Shown one piece after another: positions 22,955-35,746 of a DNA stretch of 64,000 nt. Numbering within the stretch: the first letter of the stretch is position 1; every line of letters begins with the position of its first letter. The stretch covers positions 186,001 to 250,000 of the forward strand of contig JACCIC010000279.1 in assembly GCA_018907035.1 (NCBI GenBank). The letters run 5' to 3'. The notes below the pieces were generated by a model. The model had not been told where the DNA came from. It saw nothing but the letters and a program-made list of their open reading frames with translations, and made no database searches. The stretch comes from Sycobia sp. Sy_11 (taxonomy: Eukaryota > Arthropoda > Insecta > Hymenoptera > Epichrysomallidae). Position numbers and translations under genes: made by a program.

Positions 22955-23985
22955 CTAAAATGAAAGAAATATAATTAAAACATACGTAACACTCACACAT
23001 ATATATTTTTTGCCGATTATCAATGCTTCTGAACTAACTAATAGATAATTCTAAAAAATTTTATAATATAATCTAATATTATAAATTAATTAAAGACAAA
23101 ACAATGTACTTCTCAATATCTACTTTACAAATAATAGTCATGAAAATGTATATAAGAAATAATTATAGTCATTTTTGTTTTTATACTAGCAAAATATTTC
23201 TTTTATTATTAAAAGATAACGTTTCGAACTGATAATGTTTTTCTTTAAGAAGAGAAAACTAAAAACTAACCACATTATAAAATAATGATGAAAAATACTT
23301 TTATTATTTTAAAATTATAAAGAGTTCCACAACTAACTTGCAATAAAGCTAATTGATTTGAGCTAATCTTCTATAAAAGAAACTATCGCTTTTAACTCTA
23401 AAAAATGAATGGAATATTTGAGAACTGATTATGTGCATATCAGTGTTAGACAGATATACGAAAGAAGGAAATGCATATATATTTTAAGATAGCATAAAAT
23501 AAGGATAAATAGTCAGTCAAACTCTATGATATATTCTTAAGGCCGTTCCTTCAAAATGTCACTGGTAGTTTCATTTCTACAGTAAGAAGGCTTGCTCGTT
23601 TTTCTGCAAAAATTTTACCAAAAGAAAAACACTATAGGCACATGCTCTCTGTACCAATATTTATTTCCAATTAGGGTATTTAAATTATAATAAACCTAAC
23701 GAAAAGAATGCTGTGATATCTGACGTTATCATCATAGAACACCTGTTTATTAAAAAGCTTCATATTACAGTGCTAACAGGAATAATGTAAATAATGTAAA
23801 ATATTAACATCCATATTTTTTTTCTAATCAAATTCTCTATTTTATTGATGTCAACATATGCCTGAGCCTACAACCAAGATATTTTGAACGTCCTTAGTTT
23901 GAAAGTCCTTAGAATGAAACAATATATAATATATAAAAGATAGACGATCCGAAATTAAATATAAATAAAAATGAGGTTGAAATTT
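22955..23985. other. Start of the 27-kb cubilin intron, AT-rich
   Basis: No element or coding frame recognised in this stretch. Confidence 0.55.
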
Positions 23986-23987
23986 AT

Positions 23988-24960
23988 AATACGAGATTGT
24001 TTGACATTTATCATACAGAAAATAGACACAATGGACGAGTTGATGTTAACAGAGGTAAAATTATTGTTTTACCTATGTTAGAAGATTGTCTGAAAAAATT
24101 AAAAGAAATGTTCGAAAATATAATATTCAAATTTTCTTTAAAAATAGTAATAATTTAAGTAAGTTGTTTAATAATTGCAAAAATAAGGATGATCTATGTT
24201 TAAAATCTGGAGTTGTTTACTAAATTAATTGTATGGATTGTAATAAATACTACATTGGACAAGCAGATAGATATTTAAAAAAGAGAATTTATGAATATAA
24301 ATATAGTTTACGTTGTTTACATATTACTTCTGGTCTAAAGGATTTACATTGTTTAAAGTTTTTACATTTTTTTGATTTGGTAAACCTGGATATTTAGAAC
24401 ATAGTATTAATAATATGTATAAAAGGGAGAATCTTGAAAGTATTCACATTTCCAAGAATCAAAATAATGTGAATGTAATTTTAGAGTCTAGTAAATTAGA
24501 TAAAATTTATCATTCCTTATTAAATTGATTCATTTTGAACATTTTGTATAGAGCGGGATTTTATATTTAATTTATTAAATTTGGTAGTGGGGATAAGGTA
24601 TATATAGATTAGAATATAAGGTTTAGTTTAGCCCCTGATGAGGAGCCGTAGCGTGCTTAAAACGTTGAACTACTTCTTCAATTAGGTAAGGGTGATGGGG
24701 AGAGTCAGATTGCACTTTACTAACACAAATTTTTTTTCAGTTAATATTTTTATTTTCAGATGAGTCTACGGGGATGATTTTATACAAGGACAGTCTGGCT
24801 ATCCTTATAATGTTTAATTTTTATTTTTTATTTTTATGATTTTTGTATATTTATGTATTAATATTAATATAAATATATATTGATATTATTACGTATTATT
24901 TTCGATTAATTGAATTGAACTATAAGACCAATGAAAATATTTATTCATTTTTAAAAAACG
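23988..24960 (+). mobile_element. Penelope-like element, 3' fragment with terminal tail
   Basis: 23,988-24,520 is collinear with the C-terminal coding part of the PLE at 60146-61201 (RLFDIYHTENRHN, VDVNRGKIIVLP, then a broken GIY-YIG domain with YYIGQ-like sequence) but has several frameshifts and stops. It is followed by the family's untranslated tail (24600-24960) with a damaged hammerhead-like motif and the outer end 'accaatgaaaatatttattc'. A (TA)n tract follows. Confidence 0.8.
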
Positions 24961-25085
24961 AGGTTTCCCTTCGATGATAGAAAAGACTTGGCATAGAAAG
25001 GCTCAGAGGCGACGATAACACAATCGTCAAGTCCAAGCAGGCATGCCGACTTTTTCTTTCGATAATGTAGCACCTTAAGTATCTA

Positions 25086-25122
<37 letters not shown>

Positions 25123-25125
<3 letters not shown>

Positions 25126-25629
25126 GACCATCGATTTGGCGGTCGCGTGTTACGCGTCCATTGAGTGGAGTGCAGTGGAGTCCAGTGAGAGGAGGAATCG
25201 ACAAGGAACAAGCGTGCTCCTTCTTCTCGTCCCAGCCGTCAAGCAGCATATACGCTTCTAGTCCCAGCTGTCAAGCAGACATCGTACTACATCCCAACCT
25301 TCGGTATCTGTATCATCTGCGATCTTCAGCCTCGGATATTGAACGGCTTCGAGGTTATCTATCCGTCTATGAGTATCGTCAAGGCTAGACTTCTCCCTTC
25401 CTAGACTTTCGACCTCGAGCGACCCGTCTGTGAGACGCGCCCGCGTCTCGCGCATCAAGGACGCCGAGCGGCTGTACGCACGAGAGAGAGAGGGAGAGAG
25501 AGAGAGAGAGAGAAGACTGAGTGGAGACGATAACGCCGCTCACGTACCATCGAAAGAGGACAGCTCCAGCTTCCAGCACCAACCGGCAAGTAGCATATTA
25601 TTTCTATATACAAATTATAAGTCTCTCCT

Positions 25630-25693
<64 letters not shown>

Positions 25694-26002
25694 TAATTAG
25701 GTTAAGGTCAGACCCCGCCGTCGCTGTATATCGCGAGCGTCCGTGTCCTTCTTCTCCGCGCTAATTGCCGTCTCGAGTGCCACATTCCCCTCATATCGTT
25801 CCCGGCAAACGATCGCGCGTTGATACATACGTGTATTCGTTTTTCGCGTCGCGGAACCTGCTAAGAGTGATCAGTCCGCGAGCCCTAGCACTCGGTTATA
25901 GTGCGTATGTATTAGTGTTTGATTAATACCGTGTTCCCCAGTCCGTTCTCCCATTCCCCATTTGAACAGCCGGTGAATCCAATGTGTGCGCGGTGTTGAA
26001 CA
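25123..26002. mobile_element. Solo-LTR-like GC-rich island
   Basis: About 880 bp, strongly GC-rich, starting TGTGACCATCG directly after a (TA)n tract and with a possible ...GAACA end. It contains two long (GA)n runs (about 25485-25512 and 25636-25692), as does the Ty3/gypsy LTR of this window, but is not an obvious copy of it. No protein coding. The right boundary is uncertain. Confidence 0.45.
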
Positions 26003-26099
26003 TGCACACACATATACATACATACGGTTAAAAAATATATATGTATATATATATATATATGTGCATGTGTGTTTGTGTATATAAATTAATGGAGACATA

Positions 26100-27399
26100 C
26101 ACAACATGTCCCAAATGTTGTAAGAGTATGGGTATAATATCCCTACTAATTGTGCCATCTTTATAAAACTTTGGCCACTAGTCACTAGTTACTGCAGCCT
26201 TCCTTTATCTATATACAAAGTTTCAAGTTCAATTGGACAATATACAGCTGCTCAATAGAAATTTGCATAGAAGTATTAAACTGGTAGATGTTATTGTTTC
26301 AGATGAATAAAAATATCGAACAACGTGTTGCAATTCAATTTTGTTTTAAAGTTGATAAAAGTACAATGACAACGAAGGAAATATTAAAAGTGGTTTATGG
26401 TGAATGTGTTATGTCTCATGCTACTAGTTTTCAGTAGTATAACCTCTTTGCGGCAGGTAGAGAGTCGGTTGAAGACGACGAAGTGTGCGGGTAGCTATGC
26501 GCCACGAAGAGTGACAATAACGTCAACGAACGCAGATGCGTTAAAGGATAAACGTAACTCTAGTTGAAGAGTTATTCAAGAAAGTACTGGAATATGAAAA
26601 TCTATCGTTCAATGTATTATAACGAATGACTTTAAAAAACACGGTATTTGCGCGTTTCGTTCTACACGCGGTAACTGCAGCACAGCGAGAGCAACGAATT
26701 TCTCATGCAAATTACTTGCTGGAAATAATTGAAACGTAGCCAAATTTCCTTGAAACTATTATTATGGGTGATGAAAGTTGGTGTTTTGCGTAGGACCGTA
26801 CAACGAAAGGGCAAAGTGATGGGTGACTTGGTGAAAACTCGCCGCAACCGAAAAAATTGCGCTTTCAAAAATCAAAGGTTAAAACAATATTAATCTATTT
26901 TTGATTCTAAAGATATCATCTACAAAGAATTTGTTCACTGTGAATGCTGCATTTCATCAACAATTGCTCGATTGCTTGTGTAAAAAATTGTGCGTATTAG
27001 ATGTGAGGTGTTGGAAAACCGCTTTTTTGCCTCTTGCACGATAATGCATCAGCACATATCGCGGAAACTAAAACTCACATTTTGTCCAAAAAAATAATTC
27101 CTGTATTCAGCCATCCACCATACTCGCCTAAATTAAGTCTCCCTAACTATTTTCAATTTCCAAAATTAAATACGGACGTGAAAGAGAACCTTTTTGCGTA
27201 GATAGACGAGATGCAAGAATCTATGACAACGAAATTAAAAAGTTTTTCAAAAGAAGAGTTTTGACATGACGATATTCGAAGATCATGCCAACTTGTGTAT
27301 TACTTCTAACGGAGACTATTAGAAAAAAAAATTTGTTGAAAAAATATTATACATTTGTTGCGTTTTTTGTATCCCCAGTCTTGTAACTTTTGGGAAACA

Positions 27400-27402
<3 letters not shown>
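26100..27402 (+). mobile_element. Mariner element, decayed, with both TIRs
   Basis: About 1.3 kb. The left end (around TGTCCCAAATGTTGTAAGAG) and right end (inverse of GTTTCCCAAAAGTTACAAGA) form imperfect TIRs. The transposase from the ATG at about 26302 (MNKNIEQRVAIQFCFKVDKS) is full of stops and frameshifts; the late motifs LLHDNASAHIAE-like and the PPYSP-like motif are still legible. A (TA)n tract of about 38 bases follows the right end. Confidence 0.8.
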
Positions 27403-27445
<43 letters not shown>

Positions 27446-27689
27446 GGAGGATTATCTTGGCCATCTGACGCGTCCCCAAGTGTAGAATAGAAGAAAGTAT
27501 AATATTATATCAGGGCTAAAGTATAGTATACCCGCTAAAAAAAAGACTAGGCAAAGAACCTTAATTAATAAATAAACAATTGGGAAAGTAGATTAAATAA
27601 AAATCTACTCGAACTGGCATGATTATATATCCAAATTCCTCCGTCGATTCCATTCGGGTGAGAACAACACAGGAGATGAAAGTAGAGAC

Positions 27690-28890
27690 GGAAAATGGCT
27701 AGGGTTCTTCAATTAAACTTGAAACTTTGCTAAGTCGCATACAATCTCTTTTTCAGATGATCCATGAGCAGAAAGTGGATATAGTTCTTGTCCGCTGTTC
27801 TATACAAAGATCTTCATATATCTAGCTGCTGGATGAAGGCTAGCACCGGCAAATAGGTAATGTTGGTGAGAGAACGCAAATATATCCAGTACAAAGTCAT
27901 TATCTTAAAAATATCTTATTTGAGTAAAGGTATACTGTATAAAAATATATAGTTATTACTTACCACTTAATGATACCACTGATAGGTTATAAAACATCGC
28001 AAATGAAATTTTTCGTTTACGTAAATGTACACTACTCGTTGTGATTAGGGGAAATTGTACTTAAACAATAGAATAGAATGATTCAAATAACAAAACGCAA
28101 AGAATGGCACTTCTCGACATCTTTGCTGTATTGCAGTTGGAGATTACAAAAACAAAGTTAGCTCCAACCTAGAGCAAGGGCAATCGGTCATTGGTATTCG
28201 AAATGACTTTCATCGATCCAATGCTCTAGGAGAAAGTTATCAATAGAAAACTAATAACTCATACACTGAATTTAATTATCTTACAGTTGACAATTGGTTG
28301 TAACTCATCAAAAAAGTCCTAGCAAGCGCTTGGTGGATACGCAGAGACAGATGAATACCAGCAATCTTTAAAAACCAACTTTTTCTATAGGCAATAGGGG
28401 ATAATAGTTTGATTGGAATATTAGAGGTAAAAGTTTGAAATCTATCACATGACTAAGGCAAGCTTGCTATGCCTTTATGATCACCAAATCTCACCGGCGC
28501 AGTCATTTACCATTTTATTATTGGAATGGCGACATTCCGATTCTTAAACATGAGTGTTCATGTGCTAGAAGACTTATCAGCACTCAATCAAAAGACCATA
28601 AGATGGACTATGAAGCGTAGGCTTAAAAATCAAGTATGGCATCAATAAACGGGAACTCAAAACAAATATCAAAGCAACGAAGAGGAAGCGTTGGCATGCA
28701 TGTCTTTTTGTGAAGAGATGGAAAGTAATCCATGGATAAGACCATATAAAATAATTATACGTAAAATTAAATCCAAATTCACTTAATAGACCAACAAATC
28801 CAACCTTTCTTTTAAAAAACAGATTAATGATTTGTTTCCAAAAGGTCGAGACAGATGTGTTGGTGTTGTTTTTCACTCAGAAATTTAACT
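27690..28890 (+). pseudogene. R1-type non-LTR retrotransposon ORF2 fragment
   Basis: Broken frames begin MARVLQLNLKLC at 27,694, then QMIHEQKVDIVLV, which is the start of the apurinic-type endonuclease of R1-clade ORF2 proteins. The tail (EEEALACMSFCEEMESNPW and a PYKIIIRKIKSK-like end) fits the linker before the reverse transcriptase. Multiple stops and frameshifts; no RT motif is legible after 28,900. Confidence 0.6.
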
Positions 28891-29400
28891 AGTATGGTAC
28901 CTGCGTCAGATATGAGAATAGATAAATAAATATACCTACATCTAAGATTTCTATTCGAAAATCACTAGATTTAAATAGAATATCTAGTTTTACCAAAACT
29001 GTGTTTTACATTTGTCCTGGATGTTTAGTAAGTTATACAAAGTTTACTTTAGAATGCGTTCAACTCAGCGATTGGATAGATATTATACTGTCTCTGGAAC
29101 ACATCTGTGTAGGTCTCTATCTCCGGAAACTGTCTTCCAGCTACCTATCTTACCAAATTCTATAGAATGAAAACAACAAATGCAGAAACGTTTACCACAT
29201 AGCTATACGGATGCGCAAGGCTCAATTATGGAGCTTTGTTTTTTAATGTATTATACGATGGCTTACTTAAAGGAGCTATTTGAAAACAGAGTGGCCATGA
29301 TACCGTATGCTAAAAGCTCTATACTTTAGCAATTTTTAAAATATTGGAGGTGATCCTATGGTTATTTTTTTTATTTCATATAGGATTTCCACGAAGGAGG
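28890..29400. other. Intron stretch, unassigned
   Basis: Between the R1 fragment and the Ty3/gypsy remnant. May include more of the R1 element, but no motif is legible. Confidence 0.4.
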
Positions 29401-32400
29401 ATGATCCCCGAAAAATCTTCATTTTCGTGTTTTATTGTCGGTAACGACATGTTCCACTTCCTCAATTATGTCTGACTACATTTCTTCTGAAATTTCAATA
29501 TTCTACAGTGCAGTCTGTGCTGGTATGCATAGTTGTATAATACGCGAATAATATTGCGTATAAGTAATTAACCCACTTTTTTGGGATTTTTTTTATATAT
29601 GACTTAATTATGGTCTGAATTTATTTAACTTATGGTCGTATAGTTCTGTAAATAATTTTTTGCATTTTCGACCAAATTAATTCGAAGTAAATTGCTCATC
29701 CTTGTCACTTACTATCGTACAACAGTACTTCAATAATCGATCTTGAATTACTAAAAGCATTGTTTTTCCATTATTTATGCGTGAAAAAAGCACTACTAAA
29801 TGGACTGAATGCATGAACTACAGTCGGTACACATTTATGGTATACATTTTCCGGTAGGCGTTAATATTTGTGCTTTATGATGCTGGTAATTAATACATGC
29901 GCGCACATACGGGATATTCTCGCGAAATATGGCGGGCCAGTAGTTACATTTAGTTAATTTTGCTAAAGATTTTGCTACTGTTAAATGATCTGCAACAGGA
30001 TTATCATGATTTTTGTGTAATATTCTGTCTTTTTCAGAGCGGGTTACACATATCCTTCATTCGCTTACTGTATTGGATTTGTTTAAATCAAGTGTATGTG
30101 ATATGTGGCGATATAATCTACAATTTTCTCTCTAATAATTTGGAAAATCTATCATATTATCGTTTACAGATTTATAATTTTTTTCGTATAATTTATTCTT
30201 CAGTTTTCTAATAGTATTCACTTTAAATGGATCTCGAGATAATTTATCGACCGTTCTTTATCACACCTTTCCGATACTGGTATCAAAATCTCCTTATACT
30301 AATATGAGAGCCCATCGTGCTAACCATCCCGATGGATTATTTAATTTCTCGAGCTATTTTAGTGACGTGATAAGTGAGAACTATTTACGAATAACCTTCT
30401 AAATATTGGCGCATTTTCCATTTACCCCAAAACACAACTAAACATTCTAATTTTGTTACAGAGTAATGTTTCTCCAATGAGTATAGAATGCGACTAGCAT
30501 AGGTAAATACGTATTCTTCTCATCGGCCTGCATGAGTATGGTTTCTAGACTGAATAACTTCGTATTGGTTTATAACACAAAACGTAAATGTCATTTGGAA
30601 TCTACCAATGCAGGACCTTCAGCATAATTTTTCTTCAACTCCATGAATGTTATTGACTGATCCTTTTTTCATAAACATTTTTTTTTTTACTAATATATTA
30701 GGTATACTACTTTTCTTCCGCCGTTTTTCCGAATTTCGAGGCTTTATTTTAAAAAACTGGTTATACATTTATAATTCAAAGTATTTTCCATTGCTCGTCT
30801 CTATCTTCTTCCATCTTTCGGGTATACGTATTTCATCATACTTATTCCATGTTGAAAAAACTGGTCATCTTTTGAAGCGATCCACGAATCGATCCAATTT
30901 TTTACTTCTTCATAAGACTGGAACTGTTCGTCAGCCAGGCCATTTGCCATTGATCGAAACAAGTGATAGTCTGAGAGATCAACGTATGGAGAATACGTCA
31001 GAACTTCCCATTTCAACAATTTCAAGTAAGTCTTGACCACTTTCGCAATATGGGGTGGAGCATTTTCATTCTAAAACATCACTTGTTCATGTCTATCGTT
31101 GTATTGCGGCCGTTTCTCTTTCAATACTCGGTTCAAGCGCATTCATTGCATTCGATAACGATCGCCTGTGATTGTTTCAGTTGGTTCTAAAAACTCATAC
31201 TACACTACTCCGAGCTGGCACCACCAAATACTGAGCATGACCTTCGAAACGTGAATATTAGGCTTAGCCTTCGGCGTGAAAGCATGGCCGAGATATTCCC
31301 ATGACTTTCTATGCTTGGGATTATCGTAATGAATCCTTTTTTCGTCCCCAGTCACTCCAATTAAAATAGAAAATTAAAACCTATCGCAAATGACAAGAAT
31401 TTTGATCGTAAGCTGACATGTTTAATCGAGAATAACTTTATGATGCAAACACAAATCGACTAATATTTGATGACTTTATGTTTACAAATACCTAAGTTTA
31501 TCGTATGACATCTACGATCTATTTATTTCGACTATCACTTAACGCTGCAGCCATCTACTGCAAAACGGTACTAACCTAATACTTAACGGTACTGTAATGT
31601 TAAAAAAATTTTTGGTGTCGCGTCTGCATTACAAGAGTATGTCTAAACATATTTTCAACGCTTTCTGATTTTTCGGTAGTAGAATAACTGAAGTTTCCTA
31701 ATTTTTTTCAATATCTGCGCGGTTCGCTGTGCATTATCTACGTGTGCAAGATACGTAAGTTTGAACTTTATAAAATGGTATTCATCTGGGTTAGCCATTA
31801 ATTTTGCGGTGCTCAATTTTTTAAAAACTGTTTATAGAACTTCTTTATGTTCTACATATGTTTCAATGACTATAATTATATCCTCGAAATGTGCAAACGC
31901 ATTTGAAGCCATATCAGAGGTTATGACTCTATTTAAATGTCTCTATAATGTTACTGGAGGCGTGTATTTTTTGCTTGCATTCAATTCCATTACATTAAAT
32001 TCATAAAGCTGTCGTTCTAATCTGTGAAAGCTGAAATAGGATTATTTTTTTAGTGAATTTTATCTTCTAATATCCGATCTTTAAGTCAATTTTCGATAAA
32101 ATTTTTGTTTCTTGCAATTTATCCAGAATTCACTGTATTTTATGCATCGAATATGCGTCCTTTTTCAAAATTCTTTGTAGATAGTGGAAAACTGAATAGA
32201 ATTACAGCTTATCATCTGTTTTTCTCGATATTACAACATGGCGGCTGCATGAGCTATAATATAGACTAACCATGTCCTGCCTGATTATTTTATTCTTCTT
32301 CATTTATTCTTTTCTGCAGAGCTGGATTGGTATCATCGATCAATCCGATTTCGTGCTTTCTGAGTAGAATAAGGCCTTTATGAATAGTCTTTAGAATAAG

Positions 32401-33350
32401 TCTTTTATGAAATTCTTGATATTAGAAATAGTATTGAGACTTTCGAACGAATTTGCTAGTCTCTGTCTTTTTAGTGAAATTTCTGTTCCTAATTCCATTA
32501 ATACATCCATTTCCAGTATAATATTATTTCTTATATTTTTCATTCCATAATGTTCGTAGAACTTACGTAAAAATTTCTTATTTTTACCGAACTTCAGTCA
32601 GAGACCAAAGTTCCATTAACTATCACAGCTGCTTTTCTTTTGGTACTAATATTGAAATTGCCTTCTATATGCAATTTTTGGTTCCTTTATAATTATTTTG
32701 ACCAATTTTGAGGTATACAATGTAACGTGTATATAACTTGGTTCGGGGGCCTGTGTTGGGCCGACCGTGCGATCATTTCCCCGTGGCTTGCATATTCAAT
32801 CGCGAGAAAATATTTCGTCCTTGTCACAACATATAAAAAACTTGCGTTGTATATTCTTATATTAAAAACACATGTAGTTCTGTAGTTTTCAACACCAGAA
32901 ACATTTTTGTCTGTTATACGGTGTTATAATAATAATAACCATATCGTAGGAATGAGGAAAAGGGTGCTTAATGATCTTGTTTCGACCGCATTAATTTTAT
33001 TTAATTTTTGGCGAACGATTTCTACTTTCTTTACGAAATTACTCACTGAATTTATGCTTTCTCTCGCTACATCTAGTTGCAGTTTTGGTAGAGTATTGCC
33101 ACATATGTTCTCAAGTTGTATATATAGATATCTATTCTTCTGCGACGTCGCATTACAGGTTATACACCGTTTAACTGCACATGGCTGTCTTCAGCCATGG
33201 GAGACGAAGTGAACTGAATATTCTCAGTTTTGAACTTTTCTATATCTGTTGTAATATATTTTTGTTCATTACAGTCTTCCGGATCACTAGGCTTATGTAG
33301 GAAATGTGCAAGATTAGCCTTGGCACATGTTATTTTAAACTTTAACACAA
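29400..33350 (-). pseudogene. Decayed Ty3/gypsy-like pol (and gag) remnant
   Basis: Minus-strand frames, all broken, show from high to low coordinates: a gag/zinc-finger-like zone (about 33,350-32,900), the RT region (around 31,800-32,350, with DDTNPAL-like start and a mutated YLDD box), the RNase H motif YSLEKHYSVTKLECLVVFW (about 30,400-30,500) and integrase-like pieces (YWPAIF near 29,940). A mariner at 30690-31590 interrupts RT and RNase H. Too mutated to give ends or LTRs. Confidence 0.6.
30690..31590 (-). mobile_element. Mariner inserted in the Ty3/gypsy remnant, internally deleted
   Basis: The minus strand from 31,370 gives VTGDEKRIHYDNPKHRKSWE (first Asp), then NENAPPHIAKVV (second) and DLSDYHLFRSMANGLADE (third), ending near 30,801. 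Stops and frameshifts occur. The DNA-binding N-terminal half is missing, although mariner-like 5' untranslated sequence remains at about 31,400-31,590. Confidence 0.75.
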
Positions 33351-34298
33351 TTCACAAACATCTCGTTTAACGCTTAATTTTAAAATGAACAACTTCGCGA
33401 TTTTCCTGTCTTGTCGAAGCTTATAGATCCATGAGACGACCACGATTGAATAGATATTAAATACTCATTTTATAACTCACGACAGATTACACTTATAACT
33501 ACTATAGGAAATGACAAACCAAGTCCTGTGAAGAAAAGACATTTAATTAATTTCAGTAAAAATCAATTGTATTACGTAACCAATTTGTATGTAACGATAA
33601 AGATAAATATATTTCTGACGCCATGTAATAGTTACATTGTCTGGTACTTGCTATTCCTTGTTATTCCGTGGCTCCGCCTCAGCACGCCTGGGCTCTTGGC
33701 TTAGCACGCCACCAAGTTCGCTTATATACTATCATACAGAACTTTATTGAATTTTTTCGTTAAATTATTATGAAACGTGTTACTTTTATTAAATTATATA
33801 TTGCATGTTATCATTGGCTTAGTATACCTATTCTCTTTGTTGCTTAGCCCGCCACCAAGTTTTGGTACAGAATATAATTTTTTTGTAATGATTAAGAAAA
33901 ATCTATTTTTTCTCCTCACTCAAAACGCCGGAGTTTCAAATCAAAATTTATCACCCTATTTAAGCCTATTTGAAGCTTGGAAAATGAAAAATCTGAATTT
34001 CGTGAAATGTTAAACTTGAAATTAACCTGAACTGATTATTAATTTGGGTAAATAAAAACTGGATAACACAGTGTTTTATTAACCTGGTTTAATGAATCAA
34101 CTTCTATTTCAATTTTAGTCTTTCTACAATACATTCTGGCCTTTGAAGCTAGATTTGCATAAAGTTTTTTAAAGTTTGTCACTCTTACCATAATATATAG
34201 ACAAATATTCATACAAAAACCATTAATTTTTCAAAAGATAGAATTTATAAGAAGTTCCTTCAAAAATTTATTAAAAAGTTTAATTTTAATGTATACAC

Positions 34299-34300
<2 letters not shown>
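33350..34300. other. Intron stretch before the young Ty3/gypsy element
   Basis: AT-rich apart from 33,650-33,720, which has a GCACGCC-rich block resembling 47,590-47,640. No coding frame recognised. Confidence 0.45.

Positions 34301-34337
<37 letters not shown>
34301..34337. repeat. (TA)n tract at the Ty3/gypsy insertion site
   Basis: An uninterrupted TA run directly abuts the left LTR. Another TA run (43735-43749) follows the right LTR, so the element entered a TA microsatellite and a target duplication cannot be told apart from the repeat. Confidence 0.95.
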
Positions 34338-34340
<3 letters not shown>

Positions 34341-34672
34341 AACGGTGCGCGTGTCCGCCTCGAGCACGAGGACGGCGGGCACGGCCGTTCGAAATCTGTG
34401 CCCGGCTGGGCTTAGCCCCGAAGGATTTCGGCGAGGGAGAGGGGCGGTCCGCGAAGGGCGAAATATCGCGTTGTGGGACGGCGCGTGGAATAGGATGGCT
34501 AATAGAGCACACTTGATGATAACGGAAAAGAAAAATAAGACAGATGATTAAAATTTAGATACGATTTAATGCCGCGGCGCCAAAGATATACACACAATGC
34601 AGCGCCTATATACGAGGCGTGCGGGACGCAGGCCGAGGGTCGCCGAGGCGACGGCGCGCGGGGCGTTCGGGA

Positions 34673-34704
<32 letters not shown>

Positions 34705-35301
34705 CTGCCACTTACAGAGAGCCGGAACCCACAGGTCTCGCAGCGCGTTCTCGAAGCGCAACAGCGCCTTCCTTTGCCGGGGGCGGCGGTGACGTTGACC
34801 TCCGGGATGGGGCGGTTATTCCGCGTAGATGGGGCGGACGACAATTCGTCCGCTCGAGCTCATATTCGGCGCGGGTACACTGCACACCCTTGCACCACTG
34901 TAGCACCACGAGCGCATTACCGGGCACTCTCCCCGAGGACGAGGTACGAGGCGGAGGGGAACCTTGGAACACAAGGTAGGTTCCCACACACGATCCGTCG
35001 TGGCACGGCTTTAGCAACCGGAAAAAAAGGGACACGGACGACGTGTGTAGAGGGCCGGTACGCGTTGTCTTCCCTTCGCGGCTCTCTTTCTTTCTGTCTA
35101 ATTCGCGCGCGTGGCTGTCTCTCCCCACTCCCCGCTCTCTCTCTCTCACTTACCTCTCCGCCGGTGGTTGTGCGTCGGCCTGCAACATATAAACATTTCT
35201 ACATATAAATATACAGATAAATATGTACATGCTACGGCTAGAGAGAGAGAGCAACGGGACGGGGAAGGCAGGCGCACGCAGTGCTTGCGTTCCTCGTCAC
35301 A
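34338..35301 (-). repeat. 3' LTR of the Ty3/gypsy element
   Basis: 964 bp, about 99% identical to the 5' LTR, with the same TG...CA ends. Most differences are A/G or C/T changes, plus a shorter (GA)n run. Confidence 0.95.
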
Positions 35302-35313
35302 CGCCCCCCCTCC
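35302..35313 (-). promoter_or_regulatory. Polypurine tract before the 3' LTR
   Basis: The minus strand reads GGAGGGGGGGCG immediately before the TGTGACG start of the 3' LTR; purine-rich and in the position of a plus-strand primer. Confidence 0.6.
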
Positions 35314-35746
35314 AGACGCTGGTAGCCGAAGCGTGACAGCTCGACCCAACATCTCTCTCTCGGATCGACCATCGTGTCAGGATGAGGAACGGGGTGGCTG
35401 CGGTCTACCGCTGAGGATCACTGGGATGAGGAAGGACGGGTAAAGAACTCTCTTCCCTAGACGCAGTTGTTTTTGGAGGTAACAATCGCCGGTGTTCCTC
35501 CGTCAATAACGGCGCCAGTCAATAATCGAAGTTAGTCGGCCCGTTGATGGGCGCGGGCTTGGGCCCGAGTGCGGCGGGGAGATTGGTCCCGCGGCGGGGT
35601 TGAGCGTCCGCTCTTCCTGGGGCGACCTACTTTTCGCCTCACCAGGTGCACGTCGTTATGGCAGGCGGCTCCGCTGTTATCGGGCTCCGCAGGGGCTCGC
35701 GCTTGGGTTCTTCGACGGGTTACGATTCGCGTCCTACGCGGCCTCC

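Noticed and set aside
25430..25696. Frame rich in Arg-Glu in the solo-LTR-like island
   Set aside because: Translation of (GA)n runs; no coding signal.
33777..34013. Small open frame near 33.8 kb
   Set aside because: No domain, no splice context and no codon bias different from the intron.
34569..35208. Long open frames in the Ty3/gypsy LTRs with Arg-Glu repeats (also 42996-43643)
   Set aside because: They run through (GA)n tracts and GC-rich LTR sequence, occur on both strands, and show no domain.
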